DNA of 64,000 nt from JAWKZG01 sp041396125 (GTDB taxonomy: Bacteria > Pseudomonadota > Gammaproteobacteria > Competibacterales > Competibacteraceae): the NCBI GenBank assembly GCA_041396125.1, contig JAWKZG010000007.1, forward strand, positions 62,001 to 126,000, read 5' to 3'. This document shows, piece by piece, positions 29,331 to 39,284 of this stretch (position 1 is the stretch's first letter; every line of letters starts with the position of its first letter). A program made the position numbers and the translations under genes. A model generated the notes under the pieces. The model searched no databases. It had not been told where the DNA came from and saw nothing but the letters and a program-made list of their open reading frames with translations.

Positions 29331-29410
29331 GGCTGGAGCCAGCGGTTCTTGCCGGTTGGCGCAAGCCACGCGCTTGAAAAGCCGGTTATTGAAACGGGGG
29401 GGATGCCGTC

Positions 29411-31024
29411 ATGGCTGTTCTGAATACTAATGTAGCGCCGCGCTCGGAAGCTTTTCAGGCCAATACCGCAGCGATGAAAACCACCTTGGCGGTGATACAC
29501 GATGCGGTTGCCATAGCACTGGCCGGAGGCGGTGAAAGTGCGCAGCAGCGGCATATTGCACGTGGCAAGATGCTGCCGCGCGAGCGGGTGTCACGCTTGC
29601 TTGATCCCGGTTCGCCGTTTCTTGAAACAGGTCTGTTCGCCGCGCATGGGCTGTATGACGGCGCTGCCCCTGCAGCAGGCCTGATCACCGGCATCGGTCG
29701 TATTGGCGGGCGCGAATGCATGATTGTCTGTAACGATGCCACCGTTAAAGGCGGCACCTATTACCCGATGACAGTCAAAAAGCATCTGCGCGCTCAGGAA
29801 ATCGCCGAGCAGAACCAACTGCCATGCATCTATCTGGTCGATTCCGGCGGCGCCAATCTGCCGAATCAGGACGAGGTCTTTCCAGACCGCGATCATTTCG
29901 GGCGGATTTTCTTCAATCAGGCGAATCTGTCGGCGCAGGGTATTCCGCAGATTGCCGTGGTGATGGGCTCGTGTACGGCAGGTGGTGCGTATGTGCCGGC
30001 GATGTCGGACGAAACCATTATCGTGCAGGAGCAGGGCACTATTTTTCTGGCCGGGCCACCGTTGGTCAAAGCCGCTACCGGTGAAGTGGTTTCAGCGGAA
30101 GAACTGGGCGGCGGCGATGTGCATACCCGGCTGTCCGGCGTAGCCGATCATCTGGCTCGCGACGATGCCCACGCACTGGCGCTGGCGCGGCGGGTGATTG
30201 CCAATCTGAACCGGCCCAAAACACTGGCAGCGCATATCGAACTGAACAGCCCGGAAGAGCCGCTGTACGATCCGGAAGAAATTCTCGGCATCGTACCGGC
30301 TGATGTGCGTATCCCTTACGATGTGCGTGAAGTGATCGCGCGGGTTGTGGACGGTTCGCGCCTGGATGAGTTCAAAACCCGCTACGGTACGACTCTGGTA
30401 TGCGGTTTTGCCCATATTCATGGTATTCCAGTCGGTATTATCGCCAATAACGGCGTGCTGTTTTCGGAAAGCGCACTGAAAGGGGCGCATTTTGTCGAAT
30501 TATGCAGTCAGCGGCGAATTCCATTAATTTTTCTGCAAAACATCACCGGCTTTATGGTGGGGCGCAAATACGAAGCCGGCGGTATCGCCAAGGATGGTGC
30601 CAAACTGGTGACTGCTGTAGCGACCACCCGCGTGCCGAAAGTGACAATGCTGATCGGTGGCAGTTTCGGGGCCGGTAATTATGGTATGTGTGGGCGTGCC
30701 TACAGCCCGCGCTTTCTGTGGAGCTGGCCGAACAGCCGTATCTCGGTTATGGGCGGCGAGCAGGCTGCCGGTGTGCTGGCCAGTGTGCGCCGCGACGGCA
30801 TCGAACGCAAAGGCGGCAGCTGGTCTGCCGGGCAGGAAGCCGAATTTAAACGCCCGATCATCGAACAGTTCGAGCAGCAGGGCCACCCGCTGTATGCCTC
30901 GGCCCGGTTATGGGACGACGGTATTGTCGATCCGCGCAAGACCCGTCAGGTGCTGGCCTTGTCTCTGTCAGCAGCGCTCAATGCACCGGTTCCTGCCAGC
31001 CAGTTTGGCGTGTTCAGAATGTAA
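29411..31024 (+). CDS. liuB: Methylcrotonyl-CoA carboxylase beta (carboxyltransferase) subunit
   Basis: Carboxyltransferase of 537 residues, the size of bacterial LiuB/MccB. It moves the carboxyl group from carboxybiotin to 3-methylcrotonyl-CoA in leucine breakdown. Visible signatures are GGTYYPMTVKKHLRAQEIA, YLVDSGGANLPNQ, MGSCTAGGAYVPAMSDE and IGGSFGAGNYGMCGRAYSPRF in parts, typical of MCC more than propionyl-CoA carboxylase. The alpha subunit follows after 26 bases. Isovaleryl-CoA dehydrogenase, methylglutaconyl-CoA hydratase and HMG-CoA lyase genes are not in the window; geranyl-CoA carboxylase is a less likely alternative. Confidence 0.93.
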   Translation: MAVLNTNVAPRSEAFQANTAAMKTTLAVIHDAVAIALAGGGESAQQRHIARGKMLPRERVSRLLDPGSPFLETGLFAAHGLYDGAAPAAGLITGIGRIGGRECMIVCNDATVKGGTYYPMTVKKHLRAQEIAEQNQLPCIYLVDSGGANLPNQDEVFPDRDHFGRIFFNQANLSAQGIPQIAVVMGSCTAGGAYVPAMSDETIIVQEQGTIFLAGPPLVKAATGEVVSAEELGGGDVHTRLSGVADHLARDDAHALALARRVIANLNRPKTLAAHIELNSPEEPLYDPEEILGIVPADVRIPYDVREVIARVVDGSRLDEFKTRYGTTLVCGFAHIHGIPVGIIANNGVLFSESALKGAHFVELCSQRRIPLIFLQNITGFMVGRKYEAGGIAKDGAKLVTAVATTRVPKVTMLIGGSFGAGNYGMCGRAYSPRFLWSWPNSRISVMGGEQAAGVLASVRRDGIERKGGSWSAGQEAEFKRPIIEQFEQQGHPLYASARLWDDGIVDPRKTRQVLALSLSAALNAPVPASQFGVFRM

Positions 31025-31050
31025 TCCTTATCAATCAGGGCGCGGGTACT

Positions 31051-33058
31051 ATGTTCAAGAAAATTCTGATTGCCAATCGCGGCGAGATTGCCTGCCGGGT
31101 CATGCGTACTGCTCAACAGCTCGGCACGCGCTGTGTTGCGGTCTATTCAGATGCTGATGCCGGGGCCTTGCATGTCGAAATGGCCGATGAAGCCTATCGG
31201 CTGGGCCCGGCTGCTGCCGCTGAAAGTTACCTGAATGCCGACAGGATTATCGCAGCGGCGCAGGCCAGTGGTGCGCAGGCGATTCATCCCGGCTACGGTT
31301 TTTTATCGGAAAATCCCCGCTTTGTCGAAGCCTGCCAGCAAGCCGGGCTGGTGTTTATTGGTCCGCCGGCTGAGGCGATTCGCGCCATGGGTCTGAAAGA
31401 CGCTGCCAAGCGGCTGATGGAACAGGCCGGAGTGCCGGTCGTGCCGGGCTATCATGGGGCTGAGCAGCAGGCTGAATTGCTGGCCGAGCACGCCCTTGCT
31501 ATTGGCTATCCGGTCTTGATCAAGGCGCGGGCGGGCGGTGGCGGCAAGGGTATGCGCCGGGTTGACGACCCCGCTGATTTTTTGACAGCACTGGAATCGG
31601 CCCGACGTGAAGGCCAGGCCAGCTTCGGTGATTCTGCTGTGCTGGTGGAAAAATACGTCGCCAAACCGCGCCATATCGAAGTGCAGGTGTTCGCCGACGG
31701 GCATGGTAACGCGGTGTATCTGTTCAGGCGTGACTGCTCGTTGCAGCGTCGGCATCAGAAAGTTATCGAGGAAGCGCCGGCACCGGCCATGCCTGCCAGC
31801 ATGCGGGCAGCAATGGGAACCGCTGCGGTGCAGGCGGCGCTGGCGGTGGGTTATCAGGGTGCCGGTACGGTCGAGTTTATCGTTGATGCCTGACGGACTG
31901 CGACCTGACCGGTTTTATTTCATGGAAATGAATACCCGCTTGCAGGTCGAACACCCGGTCACTGAAGCCATCACCGGCCTGGATCTGGTGGAATGGCAGT
32001 TGCGGGTGGCGGCCGGTCAGGCGCTGCCGCTGCGCCAGGATCAGCTTAGTATTAACGGCCACGCGTTCGAAGCGCGTATCTATGCTGAAGACGCCGAGAA
32101 AGGCTTTCTGCCTGCCACCGGACGGCTCAGTTATCTGCATCTGCCGCAGGATCTGGCGCGCATTGATGCCGGGGTGCGTCAGGGCGATACCATCACGCCC
32201 TTCTACGATCCGATGATCGCCAAGCTGATCGTCCATGCGCCGATCGCGCCGCTGCACTCAATAAACTGGTGACCGCACTCGGGGCCACACGGGTGGCAGG
32301 CTGCGTGACCAATATCGGATTTTTGGCCCGGCTGGCCCAGCATCCTGATTTTGTCAGCGGCGATGTCGACACCGGCCTGATCGAGCGTGATCTGAACACC
32401 TTATGCGCCAGACCGGTACCTGCGCCTGAAGTCATTGCCATCGCTGCGCTGGCCTCGCTCGGCTTGCTAAATGCGCGCGCCGGTTTACCCGCCGAGCCCG
32501 ATCCCTGGGCCATTACAAAGGCTGGCGACACTGGGATGAAGCCCGCCAGTATGCGCATCTGCGCTGGTATGATGAGCTACATGAAGTTCAGGTGATTTCG
32601 CACGGGGACGGTGCACACGCGCTCAGTATCGGTACGGACACATTGACAGCGCGGGTGCTGGAAGCGACGGAGCATACCGTGCGGGTGGGTTTCGGTGACC
32701 TCATCCTGCGTGCCGGTGTGTTGCATGAAGCTACCGCCGTAACGGTTTTCTATGCCGAACAGAGTTACCGTTTCGAGTTGCCGGACCAGCTGGCCGAATC
32801 GGATGATACAGGCGGATGGTGACCGCTTGATTGCCCCCATGCCCGGTCTGGTGCAAAGCGTCAAGGTTGATAATCGGCGCTGCGGTGAATAAGGGCGATC
32901 CCTTGTTGATTATGGAAGCGATGAAAATGGAGCTGACCCTGAGCGCGCCCTGCACGGGTGTGGTGACAGCGCTAAACGTGGTGCCGGGCGATCAGGTGAC
33001 CGAGGGCAGTGTGCTGTTGCTGCTGGCCGCCGCCAGCCCGGACACCGCCAGTGCCTGA
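31051..33058 (+). pseudogene. liuD: Methylcrotonyl-CoA carboxylase alpha (biotin) subunit, five frameshifts
   Basis: Biotin carboxylase plus biotin carrier. It begins MFKKILIANRGEIACRVMRT; ATP-grasp signatures KARAGGGGKGMR and FMEMNTRLQVEHPVTEA are intact, and the biotinylated Lys lies in EAMKMEL near the C-terminus. The gene changes frame at about 31891 (extra T before GACGG), 32238, 32507 (G run one short), 32810 and 32868. Segments 31051-31890, 31892-32235, 32269-32505, 32510-32810 and 32869-33058 each match the family. With corrections the length is about 668 residues, normal for LiuD. So many shifts beside a perfect liuB suggests poor consensus quality, though true decay cannot be excluded. 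Confidence 0.88.
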
Positions 33059-33076
33059 TCATCAGAATGGCTGGCC

Positions 33077-33906
33077 TCAGGTGCCTACTTTGGCCAGCAC
33101 ATCGGCTTTCAGGAAGCGCTCAATGAACAGCATGAACAAAATGGATGGCACCAGCAGAATCAGCGAAGTGATCGAGGCAATCTGGTAATTGCCTTCCATG
33201 CTGGCGGTAAACAGGAGCAGCGGCAGGGTCGTAATGTCGGGTACACCCACGAAATACGTCCCGGTGAATTCGTCCAGCGAGATAAGAAACACAAAAATAG
33301 CGCTCGCAATAATGCCCGGCAGGGCCAGTGGCAGCGTGATCGTCAAAAAGGTTCTGAAGGGCGATGCACCGATATTACGGGCCGCCTGTTCCAGCTCTTC
33401 GTCCACAGCCGCGAACGCGGCGGCAGAAATCCACACCGCCAGTACCAGTCCCTGAATTGTATGCACCAGCACCACACCGGTAATGGTGCCATTCAGTCCG
33501 ATGCTGTAGAAAACCCGCGCGATATTGGCGTGCACCGCCAGGGTTGGAAACGCCTGCGGCAGCAAAACAGCAGTAAAAACAGGCTGCGCCAGGGCAGTCT
33601 GCCTTTGCCCAGGGCATAGCCGGCCGGTATGGAAACTGCCAGACTGGCGAGTACCGTCAGCAGCGCGATAAGAATGCTGTTCAGCAGCGATTCCATCGCA
33701 TTACCCTGCGGTCGGAATACCCGCTCCCAGAATGAGAAACCATATTCCAGCGGCAATTTATGCGGGAAATACCAGACTTCGGTCACCGCCCACAGCAGCA
33801 TATTGGCGATCGGTCCGAAGATCGCAAATGCCAGCACACCCAGCAGCAGGGCGGTCAGCAGGCGCTGCGACCAGGACATGAAAAGGGGATGCAGACGGAG
33901 GCTCAT
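33077..33906 (-). pseudogene. ABC transporter permease (PotC/phosphonate type), one frameshift
   Basis: Inner-membrane permease of about 276 residues, second permease of the importer. The N-terminal half (33906 to about 33569) has two hydrophobic segments and the C-terminal half (33565-33077) carries the coupling motif region EELEQAARNIGASPFRTFLTITLPL, in parts, and three further segments. The halves join if the A run at 33565-33568 (T run in the gene) were one base longer: LFLLLFLLPQAFPTLAV. Its start overlaps the stop of the first permease by 4 bases. It converges with liuD, with 18 bases between the ends. Confidence 0.87.
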
Positions 33907-34745
33907 CGCGGCGCGCCTCCCTGTTGTATACCCTGACGCAGATAGATCCAGGCAATAGCGCAGGTCAGACCGTAAGAGATAAATCCCAGCGCATTGGCGA
34001 CGCCGTAATCGCCATAGGCGTTGATTCGCCAGGCCATATCCACCGTCATCATGGTTGGCGTTTGCGCGTTGATCATCAACGGTACCGACAGCACCGACAG
34101 CATCACTACATATGACAGAATCAGGCCAACCAGCAGCGTGGGTACAATCTGCGGCGTGATAATTTCAAGTAAAATCCGCAAGCGGCCAGCGCCCAGATTC
34201 CGGGCTGATTCTATGGTCGCCCGATCCAGCGATGCCATCGCACCCGCAACCAATAGTGTCACAAACGGCGTCTGTTTCCAGACAAAGGTAATGACAATAC
34301 CGCGCCAGTCCAGCAGGCTCGTGGTTTGCAGTGGTTCCAGCCAGCCAAGACTGACGAAGGTATTGTTCATCATGCCGTTTTTGGCCAGAAAGGTACGCAT
34401 TAACTGACCTGCCACCACAAAAGGGATAAACAAAGGCCAGCGATACAGCCAGCGCAGGATCGCCACCAGGGTAGGGTGTTCACCCAGCGTGATATAGCCG
34501 CCGATAGCAATCGACAGCACTGCAATCAAGGCCGTTGCCAGCGCGATAATGAGTACGGTGAACAGAATATCCCTGGAGTACAGCTCATAGGCTTTCGTGA
34601 AATTTTCCAACGTCCAGTCACCGGCTTCACCTTCGAAGGCCGAGATCAGGGAAAATCCCAGTGGATACAGAAACAAGCAGGCGATCATCGCAATCGCCGG
34701 CAGAATCAATAACAGCGCTTGTAAACGGTCTTTCGTAAGTTGCAT
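33903..34745 (-). CDS. ABC transporter permease (PotB/phosphonate type)
   Basis: Inner-membrane permease of 280 residues with about six hydrophobic segments; the first begins at residue 10 (LLLILPAIAMIACLFLYPLGFS, shortened here). The EAA coupling loop is ATIESARNLGAGRLRILLEIITP in parts. The family imports polyamines, iron, 2-aminoethylphosphonate or related solutes. It is followed by the second permease with a 4-base overlap and preceded by the binding protein gene 108 bases upstream. Confidence 0.9.
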   Translation of the reverse strand: MQLTKDRLQALLLILPAIAMIACLFLYPLGFSLISAFEGEAGDWTLENFTKAYELYSRDILFTVLIIALATALIAVLSIAIGGYITLGEHPTLVAILRWLYRWPLFIPFVVAGQLMRTFLAKNGMMNNTFVSLGWLEPLQTTSLLDWRGIVITFVWKQTPFVTLLVAGAMASLDRATIESARNLGAGRLRILLEIITPQIVPTLLVGLILSYVVMLSVLSVPLMINAQTPTMMTVDMAWRINAYGDYGVANALGFISYGLTCAIAWIYLRQGIQQGGAPR

Positions 34746-34853
34746 GGCCCTGCTTGTAAATCCTGGCAGTCGTGAGTGCTGGCCGGCGATTGTGGCGTCA
34801 TATCGCCGGCCAGCCCGTTCAGTTACAGCATTATCGTGCGCCCGTGTGGCCCG

Positions 34854-36002
34854 TCAGTTGGACACTTTCTGCTCGTAGCTTTCCATCATGTCGGAGAAAT
34901 ACGGGCCAATCGGAAACGGTTTGCCTTTCTCGGCCAGTTCGTCCGGTGTCACATCGGTGAACAGTTTTTGCCAGACCTGCGGATCGAGCGAGCTCTCGAC
35001 ATGCTGGGCATCAATACCGGGATACCAGTTGAAGCGATTGACGATACCTTCCGCCTGTACTTTCGGGCTGGTTGCCAGCTCGATAAATTGCTGCCCCAGT
35101 TCGGCGTTTTGGGCCTGGGCGGGAATGGCGTAATAATAGGGTTGGCCCGGCATGCCCGGTGCCAGCAGCTTGAGTTTCAGATTGGGCGGAATACGGCCAT
35201 CCGCCTGCCAGCTGTAAAACATATCCACCCAGACCGGACCCATGGCGATTTCACCCCGATTCAGCATATCCAGCGTGCCGGCATTTCCGGGCGTAAATGT
35301 GACGTGCTCGTTGAAAGCCTGCAGTTCCTGCAAGGCGTTGTCCCAGCTGGTTTTGACATCTTCTTCGTAGGGTCCATGCTGCAGTTTGGCCGCATCGCCA
35401 CCATAGGCATACAGCCAGCCGACCACAAAAGCGACCCCGGACATCCCGTTTTTGATACCGTTGTAGCCAAACATTTGCGGATATTCCTGCACCCATTCCC
35501 GCAGTTCATCGTAGGACGCGGGCGGATTGGGCACCAGGTCAGCGTTATAGGCCAGTGCAGTCTGGCTGTGAAACATGGGCATGACATAACCATCGACATC
35601 GACGCCCAGCGCATTTTTGGCGGTATCGCGGGTGGCGAGCTGGCCGGTCGAAATCGCGTCGCGGTAGGGCTTTAACAGGCCCATCTCAACCATCTCACCG
35701 GTTTTTTTCTGGTTGAGTACCACCACATCAGCGTCCCAGGTGTCCAGACCGGCGGCTTTTTGGGCTTCCAGTTTTTCCAGTATTTTCTGCGAACCGGCAT
35801 CACCAGGACCGGTCCCCGCTACCTTGACGGTAACCCCCGGATGCTGCGCCTCGAACATCGGGCCGAGGTAATCGGTGACGTATTCGACCATGTTTTCCGA
35901 ACCGCCGGTCAAGACGTTCAGAACGGTTTCAGCCTGCGCCGTCATGCTGCTTAACAAGGTGCCTGACAGTAGGGCTATAAAGGGCAGTTTGCGATCAACC
36001 AT
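34854..36002 (-). CDS. ABC transporter substrate-binding protein (PotD/phosphonate-like, cluster D type II)
   Basis: Periplasmic binding protein of 382 residues with a signal peptide (residues 1-24, ending MTAQA). The mature sequence opens ETVLNVLTGGSENMVEYVTDYL. WDADVVVLNQKKTGEM and GYNGIKNGMSGVAFVVGWLYAYGG are typical of extracellular solute-binding proteins that work with PotB/PotC-like permeases. The ligand is not predictable with confidence: a phosphorylated compound is suggested only by the 2H phosphoesterase gene nearby. It is the second gene of the minus-strand transporter operon (ATPase, binding protein, permease, permease). Confidence 0.88.
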   Translation of the reverse strand: MVDRKLPFIALLSGTLLSSMTAQAETVLNVLTGGSENMVEYVTDYLGPMFEAQHPGVTVKVAGTGPGDAGSQKILEKLEAQKAAGLDTWDADVVVLNQKKTGEMVEMGLLKPYRDAISTGQLATRDTAKNALGVDVDGYVMPMFHSQTALAYNADLVPNPPASYDELREWVQEYPQMFGYNGIKNGMSGVAFVVGWLYAYGGDAAKLQHGPYEEDVKTSWDNALQELQAFNEHVTFTPGNAGTLDMLNRGEIAMGPVWVDMFYSWQADGRIPPNLKLKLLAPGMPGQPYYYAIPAQAQNAELGQQFIELATSPKVQAEGIVNRFNWYPGIDAQHVESSLDPQVWQKLFTDVTPDELAEKGKPFPIGPYFSDMMESYEQKVSN

Positions 36003-36031
36003 CGTTCTCTCCTAACTCATGGAATAGCCGC

Positions 36032-37270
36032 TTAAGCGGTGGATGTAGCAGCAGATGGCGCCGGAAAAAGATGCAGCGCATCTGCTGGAAGGTGAATAAT
36101 CACGGCATTGCCGGGTGACAGATGTTCATTGTGATCAATCAGGAAATCGCCGCTATCGGTGCGCACCGCGTAACGATAAGTGCCACCGGGGTAGCTGACC
36201 TGGGTGATCGTGCCGGGCAGATTCAGGCCCTGTTGAGGCTGGCTGTCTGCGGTTAGCAGATGAGCATCTTCGCCGCGAAAATGCAGACTGCACGCATCTT
36301 GTACTGTCCCGTTAAGGTTCACACCCCGGTGTTTTGGATCAGCGTCGGGCTTGGCGTCAGGGCCAGTACCGGTTGATAAACCGGTGCGGGCGAGCGGCAG
36401 ATGGATAGGTTCTGCGCCTTGTTGCAGGCGCAGGCTCAGCGTTTCAGCATGCTGTTCCGCCAGCACCGGAATCACATTGTCAGCGCCTAGAAACGAGGCC
36501 ACAAAAGGCGAATTGGGATAGCGGTAAACCGTTTCCGGGGTGCCGTCCTGGGCGATCTGTCCGTTTTGCATAATGATAATGCGATCCGCCATGACCATGG
36601 CTTCTTCGCGATCATGGGTAACGTGTATTGCGGTTAATTGCAGCCGTTGCTGGATGGCCTTGATTTCATGCCGCATGGATAGCCGGATCTTGGCATCCAG
36701 ATTGGATAGCGGTTCGTCGAGCAGCAGAATCTGGGGATTGATCGCCAGGGCCCGACCCAGCGCCACCCGCTGCCGCTGACCGCCGGACAGATGGGTGACT
36801 GAGCGTTGTCCCAGACCGTCCAGACCGAGCATTGTCAGCATTTCATCAACCCGGCTGGCAATAGCGCTGCGGCTGAAGCGGCGCAGTTTCAAACCATAGC
36901 CGATATTCTGTGCCACCGTCATATGCGGCCACAGGGCATAGGACTGAAAAACCATGGCCATCCCCCGCGCTTCGGGCGGCAGGTGCGCAATACTGCGACC
37001 GGCGACCTTAATATCACCCTGATTGATCGATTTAAAACCGCTCAAGGCACGCAGCAGTGTTGTTTTGCCACAGCCGGACGAGCCCAGCAGTGCAACAAAA
37101 CTGCCACGTTCAAGCGCGAGATTGATGCCGCTTAAAACGCGCACATTGCCATACGATGCAGTCACATCGCAGATATCGATTAAAGGCTCAGCGGTGGACC
37201 CGGATATGGATTCAGATGCGGGTTCAAACACGGGCTCGGATACGGGTTCAAACATGGGGCTCCTTGGCAA
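36032..37270 (-). CDS. ABC transporter ATPase (PotA/FbpC-like)
   Basis: ATPase of 412 residues. Walker A GSSGCGKTT, Q-loop FQSYALWPHM, signature LSGGQRQRVALG, Walker B ILLLDEP and switch His (HVTHDREEAM) are intact. A TOBE-like regulatory domain follows from about residue 250. The first 25 residues (EPVSEPVFEPASESIS) are a degenerate repeat coming from about 12-base repeats at 37200-37257; homologues usually begin near LIDICDVTASYG, so the true start may be a Met inside or the leader may be genuine. First gene of the importer operon. Confidence 0.9.
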   Translation of the reverse strand: MPRSPMFEPVSEPVFEPASESISGSTAEPLIDICDVTASYGNVRVLSGINLALERGSFVALLGSSGCGKTTLLRALSGFKSINQGDIKVAGRSIAHLPPEARGMAMVFQSYALWPHMTVAQNIGYGLKLRRFSRSAIASRVDEMLTMLGLDGLGQRSVTHLSGGQRQRVALGRALAINPQILLLDEPLSNLDAKIRLSMRHEIKAIQQRLQLTAIHVTHDREEAMVMADRIIIMQNGQIAQDGTPETVYRYPNSPFVASFLGADNVIPVLAEQHAETLSLRLQQGAEPIHLPLARTGLSTGTGPDAKPDADPKHRGVNLNGTVQDACSLHFRGEDAHLLTADSQPQQGLNLPGTITQVSYPGGTYRYAVRTDSGDFLIDHNEHLSPGNAVIIHLPADALHLFPAPSAATSTA

Positions 37271-37289
37271 TTATGGTGCTTTTATAGGA

Positions 37290-37320
37290 CTTTGATGGCG
37301 CTGCTGCGTTGGTATCAAAG
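37290..37320. promoter_or_regulatory. Inverted repeat in the divergent transporter/LacI promoter region
   Basis: CTTTGAT (37290-37296) and ATCAAAG (37314-37320) form a 7-base inverted repeat with a 17-base spacer, about 20 bases upstream of the ATPase start. The region 37271-37528 serves both the transporter operon (minus) and the LacI gene (plus). The arms are shorter than typical LacI operators, so this is only a candidate. Confidence 0.35.
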
Positions 37321-37528
37321 CCCGTCTTTTCTGGCATCATAAGCAAGGAATGAACACGTGTGCAAATTTGTTGTGCATAAATACCTCTTGGCCGGCACTG
37401 AAGAATCCTGCCAAGAATAGCGGTTGAATATGACATTTTTTTGATAAATCTGTTTGAGCGATCCATTTTCAAGTGGCCTGTTGCATAAGCCAAGGCGGTC
37501 TGGATAATTTGAAAGGGGGGATAATAAA

Positions 37529-38536
37529 GTGAAGCACAAAGAGCCCAGACGCCGTATTACCGCGTCTGATGTCGCACGAGCCGCGCAGGTCTCGCGGGTG
37601 GCTGTCTCCCGCACCTTCACGCCCGGCGCCAGTGTGTCAGAGCAGACGCGCAGCAAAGTATTGCAGGCCGCCGAGCAGCTGGGTTACCGGCCTAATGCAC
37701 TGGCCCGGAATCTCAATAAAAGTTCGTCCGATCTGGTCGCATTCGTCGCCGGTTATCAGGACAATCTGTACGATGCCAGCCTGTTTGACGCGCTCCTCAA
37801 TACGCTGCAAAAAGAGGGGCGGCGGGTTCTGCATGTTCATGTTGGTGCCTCGACCGATGTCAGTGCAGCCCTGCTGGCGGCACTGGATTATCCGGTTGCC
37901 GCCGTTATTCTGGCTGCCGGCAGTATCGATGCCAGTACGGTGACGGCCTGTTTACGCCTCAATGCGCCGATTATCGTAACGGGCAGCGCTGCCCACCTGG
38001 ATACGGTGGATTCCGTGCTCGGTGATAATCACGACGGTATGCGACTGGCGGTCGAGCATCTGCTGGCTCGCGGCCGGCGCAGGATTGCCTGCATCAGCGG
38101 GCCGAAAAATATTACTGCCAGTCAGGAGCGTTACGCCGCACTGATCAGGCATCTGGGGCGGCGGGGCATGCAGCCGGTGGCGACTGTTAACACCGCATTT
38201 ACTGTCAAGGGCGGGTTCAGCGCCACACTGGAACTGCTGGCAGGGGAGGGCAAACCGGATGCCCTGGTCTGTGCCAACGACGCGATAGCTATCGGCGCGC
38301 TGAACGCTGCCCGTTATCAGCTCGGGCTGGCCGTGCCTGATGAACTGGCCATTATTGGCTATGACGATGTGGCCGCTGCCGCCTGGCCCTGTGTTGATCT
38401 CTCTACTATTAAAAACCCAATTGCCGAGCGCGTTGCGCATCTCGGTGATCTGCTCAAGCGGCGCATTACAGAGCCCCAGGCGTCGCCAATGCATATTAAA
38501 ATAGCGCCTGAACTGGTTATTCGCAGCACGACTTAA
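37529..38536 (+). CDS. LacI-family transcriptional regulator
   Basis: A 335-residue repressor starting at GTG (37529) after a G-rich ribosome site. The HTH is ITASDVARAAQVSRVAVSR, one residue pattern off from the usual LacI (VSRTFTPGASVSEQTRSKVLQAAEQLGYRPNALAR, in parts), and the hinge and periplasmic-binding-like sensor domain follow (ILAAGSI, DNHDGMRLAVEHLL, NDAIAIGAL, GYDDV). It is divergent from the ABC importer and directly followed by the 2H phosphoesterase gene, so it probably controls both in response to the imported compound. Confidence 0.92.
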   Translation: MKHKEPRRRITASDVARAAQVSRVAVSRTFTPGASVSEQTRSKVLQAAEQLGYRPNALARNLNKSSSDLVAFVAGYQDNLYDASLFDALLNTLQKEGRRVLHVHVGASTDVSAALLAALDYPVAAVILAAGSIDASTVTACLRLNAPIIVTGSAAHLDTVDSVLGDNHDGMRLAVEHLLARGRRRIACISGPKNITASQERYAALIRHLGRRGMQPVATVNTAFTVKGGFSATLELLAGEGKPDALVCANDAIAIGALNAARYQLGLAVPDELAIIGYDDVAAAAWPCVDLSTIKNPIAERVAHLGDLLKRRITEPQASPMHIKIAPELVIRSTT

Positions 38537-38547
38537 GGAGATTTTTT

Positions 38548-39073
38548 TTGAAGACTGACAGCGGGGAACACTCGCTCTGGCTGTTGCCGTCCCGGCCTGA
38601 CGAACAGCGCTTGCAGGATTTAATAGGAGCGTTGTCGGCAGAGTTTGGCACGCCGTACTTTCAGCCCCATTTGACGTTGCTGGGTGACGTGGCGCTGGGG
38701 CGGAAAAATAAAATCTGGTGCCTGCCAGGCAGCGACAGATATCGCGCCGATTAACGCGCAGGTGCTGGATATTGCGTATTTCGATGAGTATTTTCGTTCG
38801 TTTTTCCTGCGTATGGCGCATCAGCCGGCCCTGCTTGCGCTGTACGAACGCAGTTGCCAGCAATTGGGCGTCGTGCCGGATACCGGTTTCATGCCGCATA
38901 TCTCGTTACTGTACGGACCGTTGCAGCTCGCGGCTAAAAAAGCATTGCAGACGCGTCTGACGCCTGCGCTGGTGCGGGAAACAATCTGTTTTGATCGAGT
39001 AGCCGTGGTGCGTTCCGCCAAATCAGTGCCGATTCACGACTGGACTGTGCTCGACACACTGGCGCTGCAGTAA
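38548..39073 (+). pseudogene. 2H phosphoesterase (cyclic phosphodiesterase-like), one frameshift
   Basis: Small protein of about 174 residues with both catalytic H-x-[ST] motifs: PHLTLLG near residue 41 and PHISLLYG near 113. 2H enzymes open cyclic phosphodiesters such as 2',3'-cyclic nucleotides or ADP-ribose cyclic phosphate. It begins at TTG (38548) with a clear AAGGAG site. The frame changes in the G/A-rich run near 38700-38715 (LGRKN versus GKIKSGACQAATDIAP). The second frame then runs to a natural stop at 39073. It follows LacI by 11 bases and faces the ABC importer, hinting that a phosphate ester or its cyclic form is the imported substrate. Confidence 0.75.
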
Positions 39074-39284
39074 CTCGGCGCTGCAGTCAGTAAACGTTGT
39101 TAGCCTACACCCTGGCCGGCAATCGGCAGTGTGGCATAGCGTAAGGTCTGCTATGAACTGGCACCGAGCGCACGCGCTGCTGAATTAAAAGATGCGTACC
39201 CCAAACTATATTGCATCTTGCAAGTGCATTATCAACGGTACCATCACTGTGGTGGACCGTGCCGGTTGAAATCTGTCGGCGCGT

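Noticed and set aside
28470..29369. Minus-strand 299-residue frame
   Set aside because: Antisense shadow of the alpha/beta hydrolase, which has a full catalytic triad.
34776..35675. Plus-strand 299-residue frame
   Set aside because: Lies antisense to the binding-protein gene, whose signal peptide and family motifs are clear; the plus frame has no recognisable domain.
37952..38899. Minus-strand 315-residue frame
   Set aside because: Antisense to LacI and the 2H phosphoesterase; no motif and no ribosome site.
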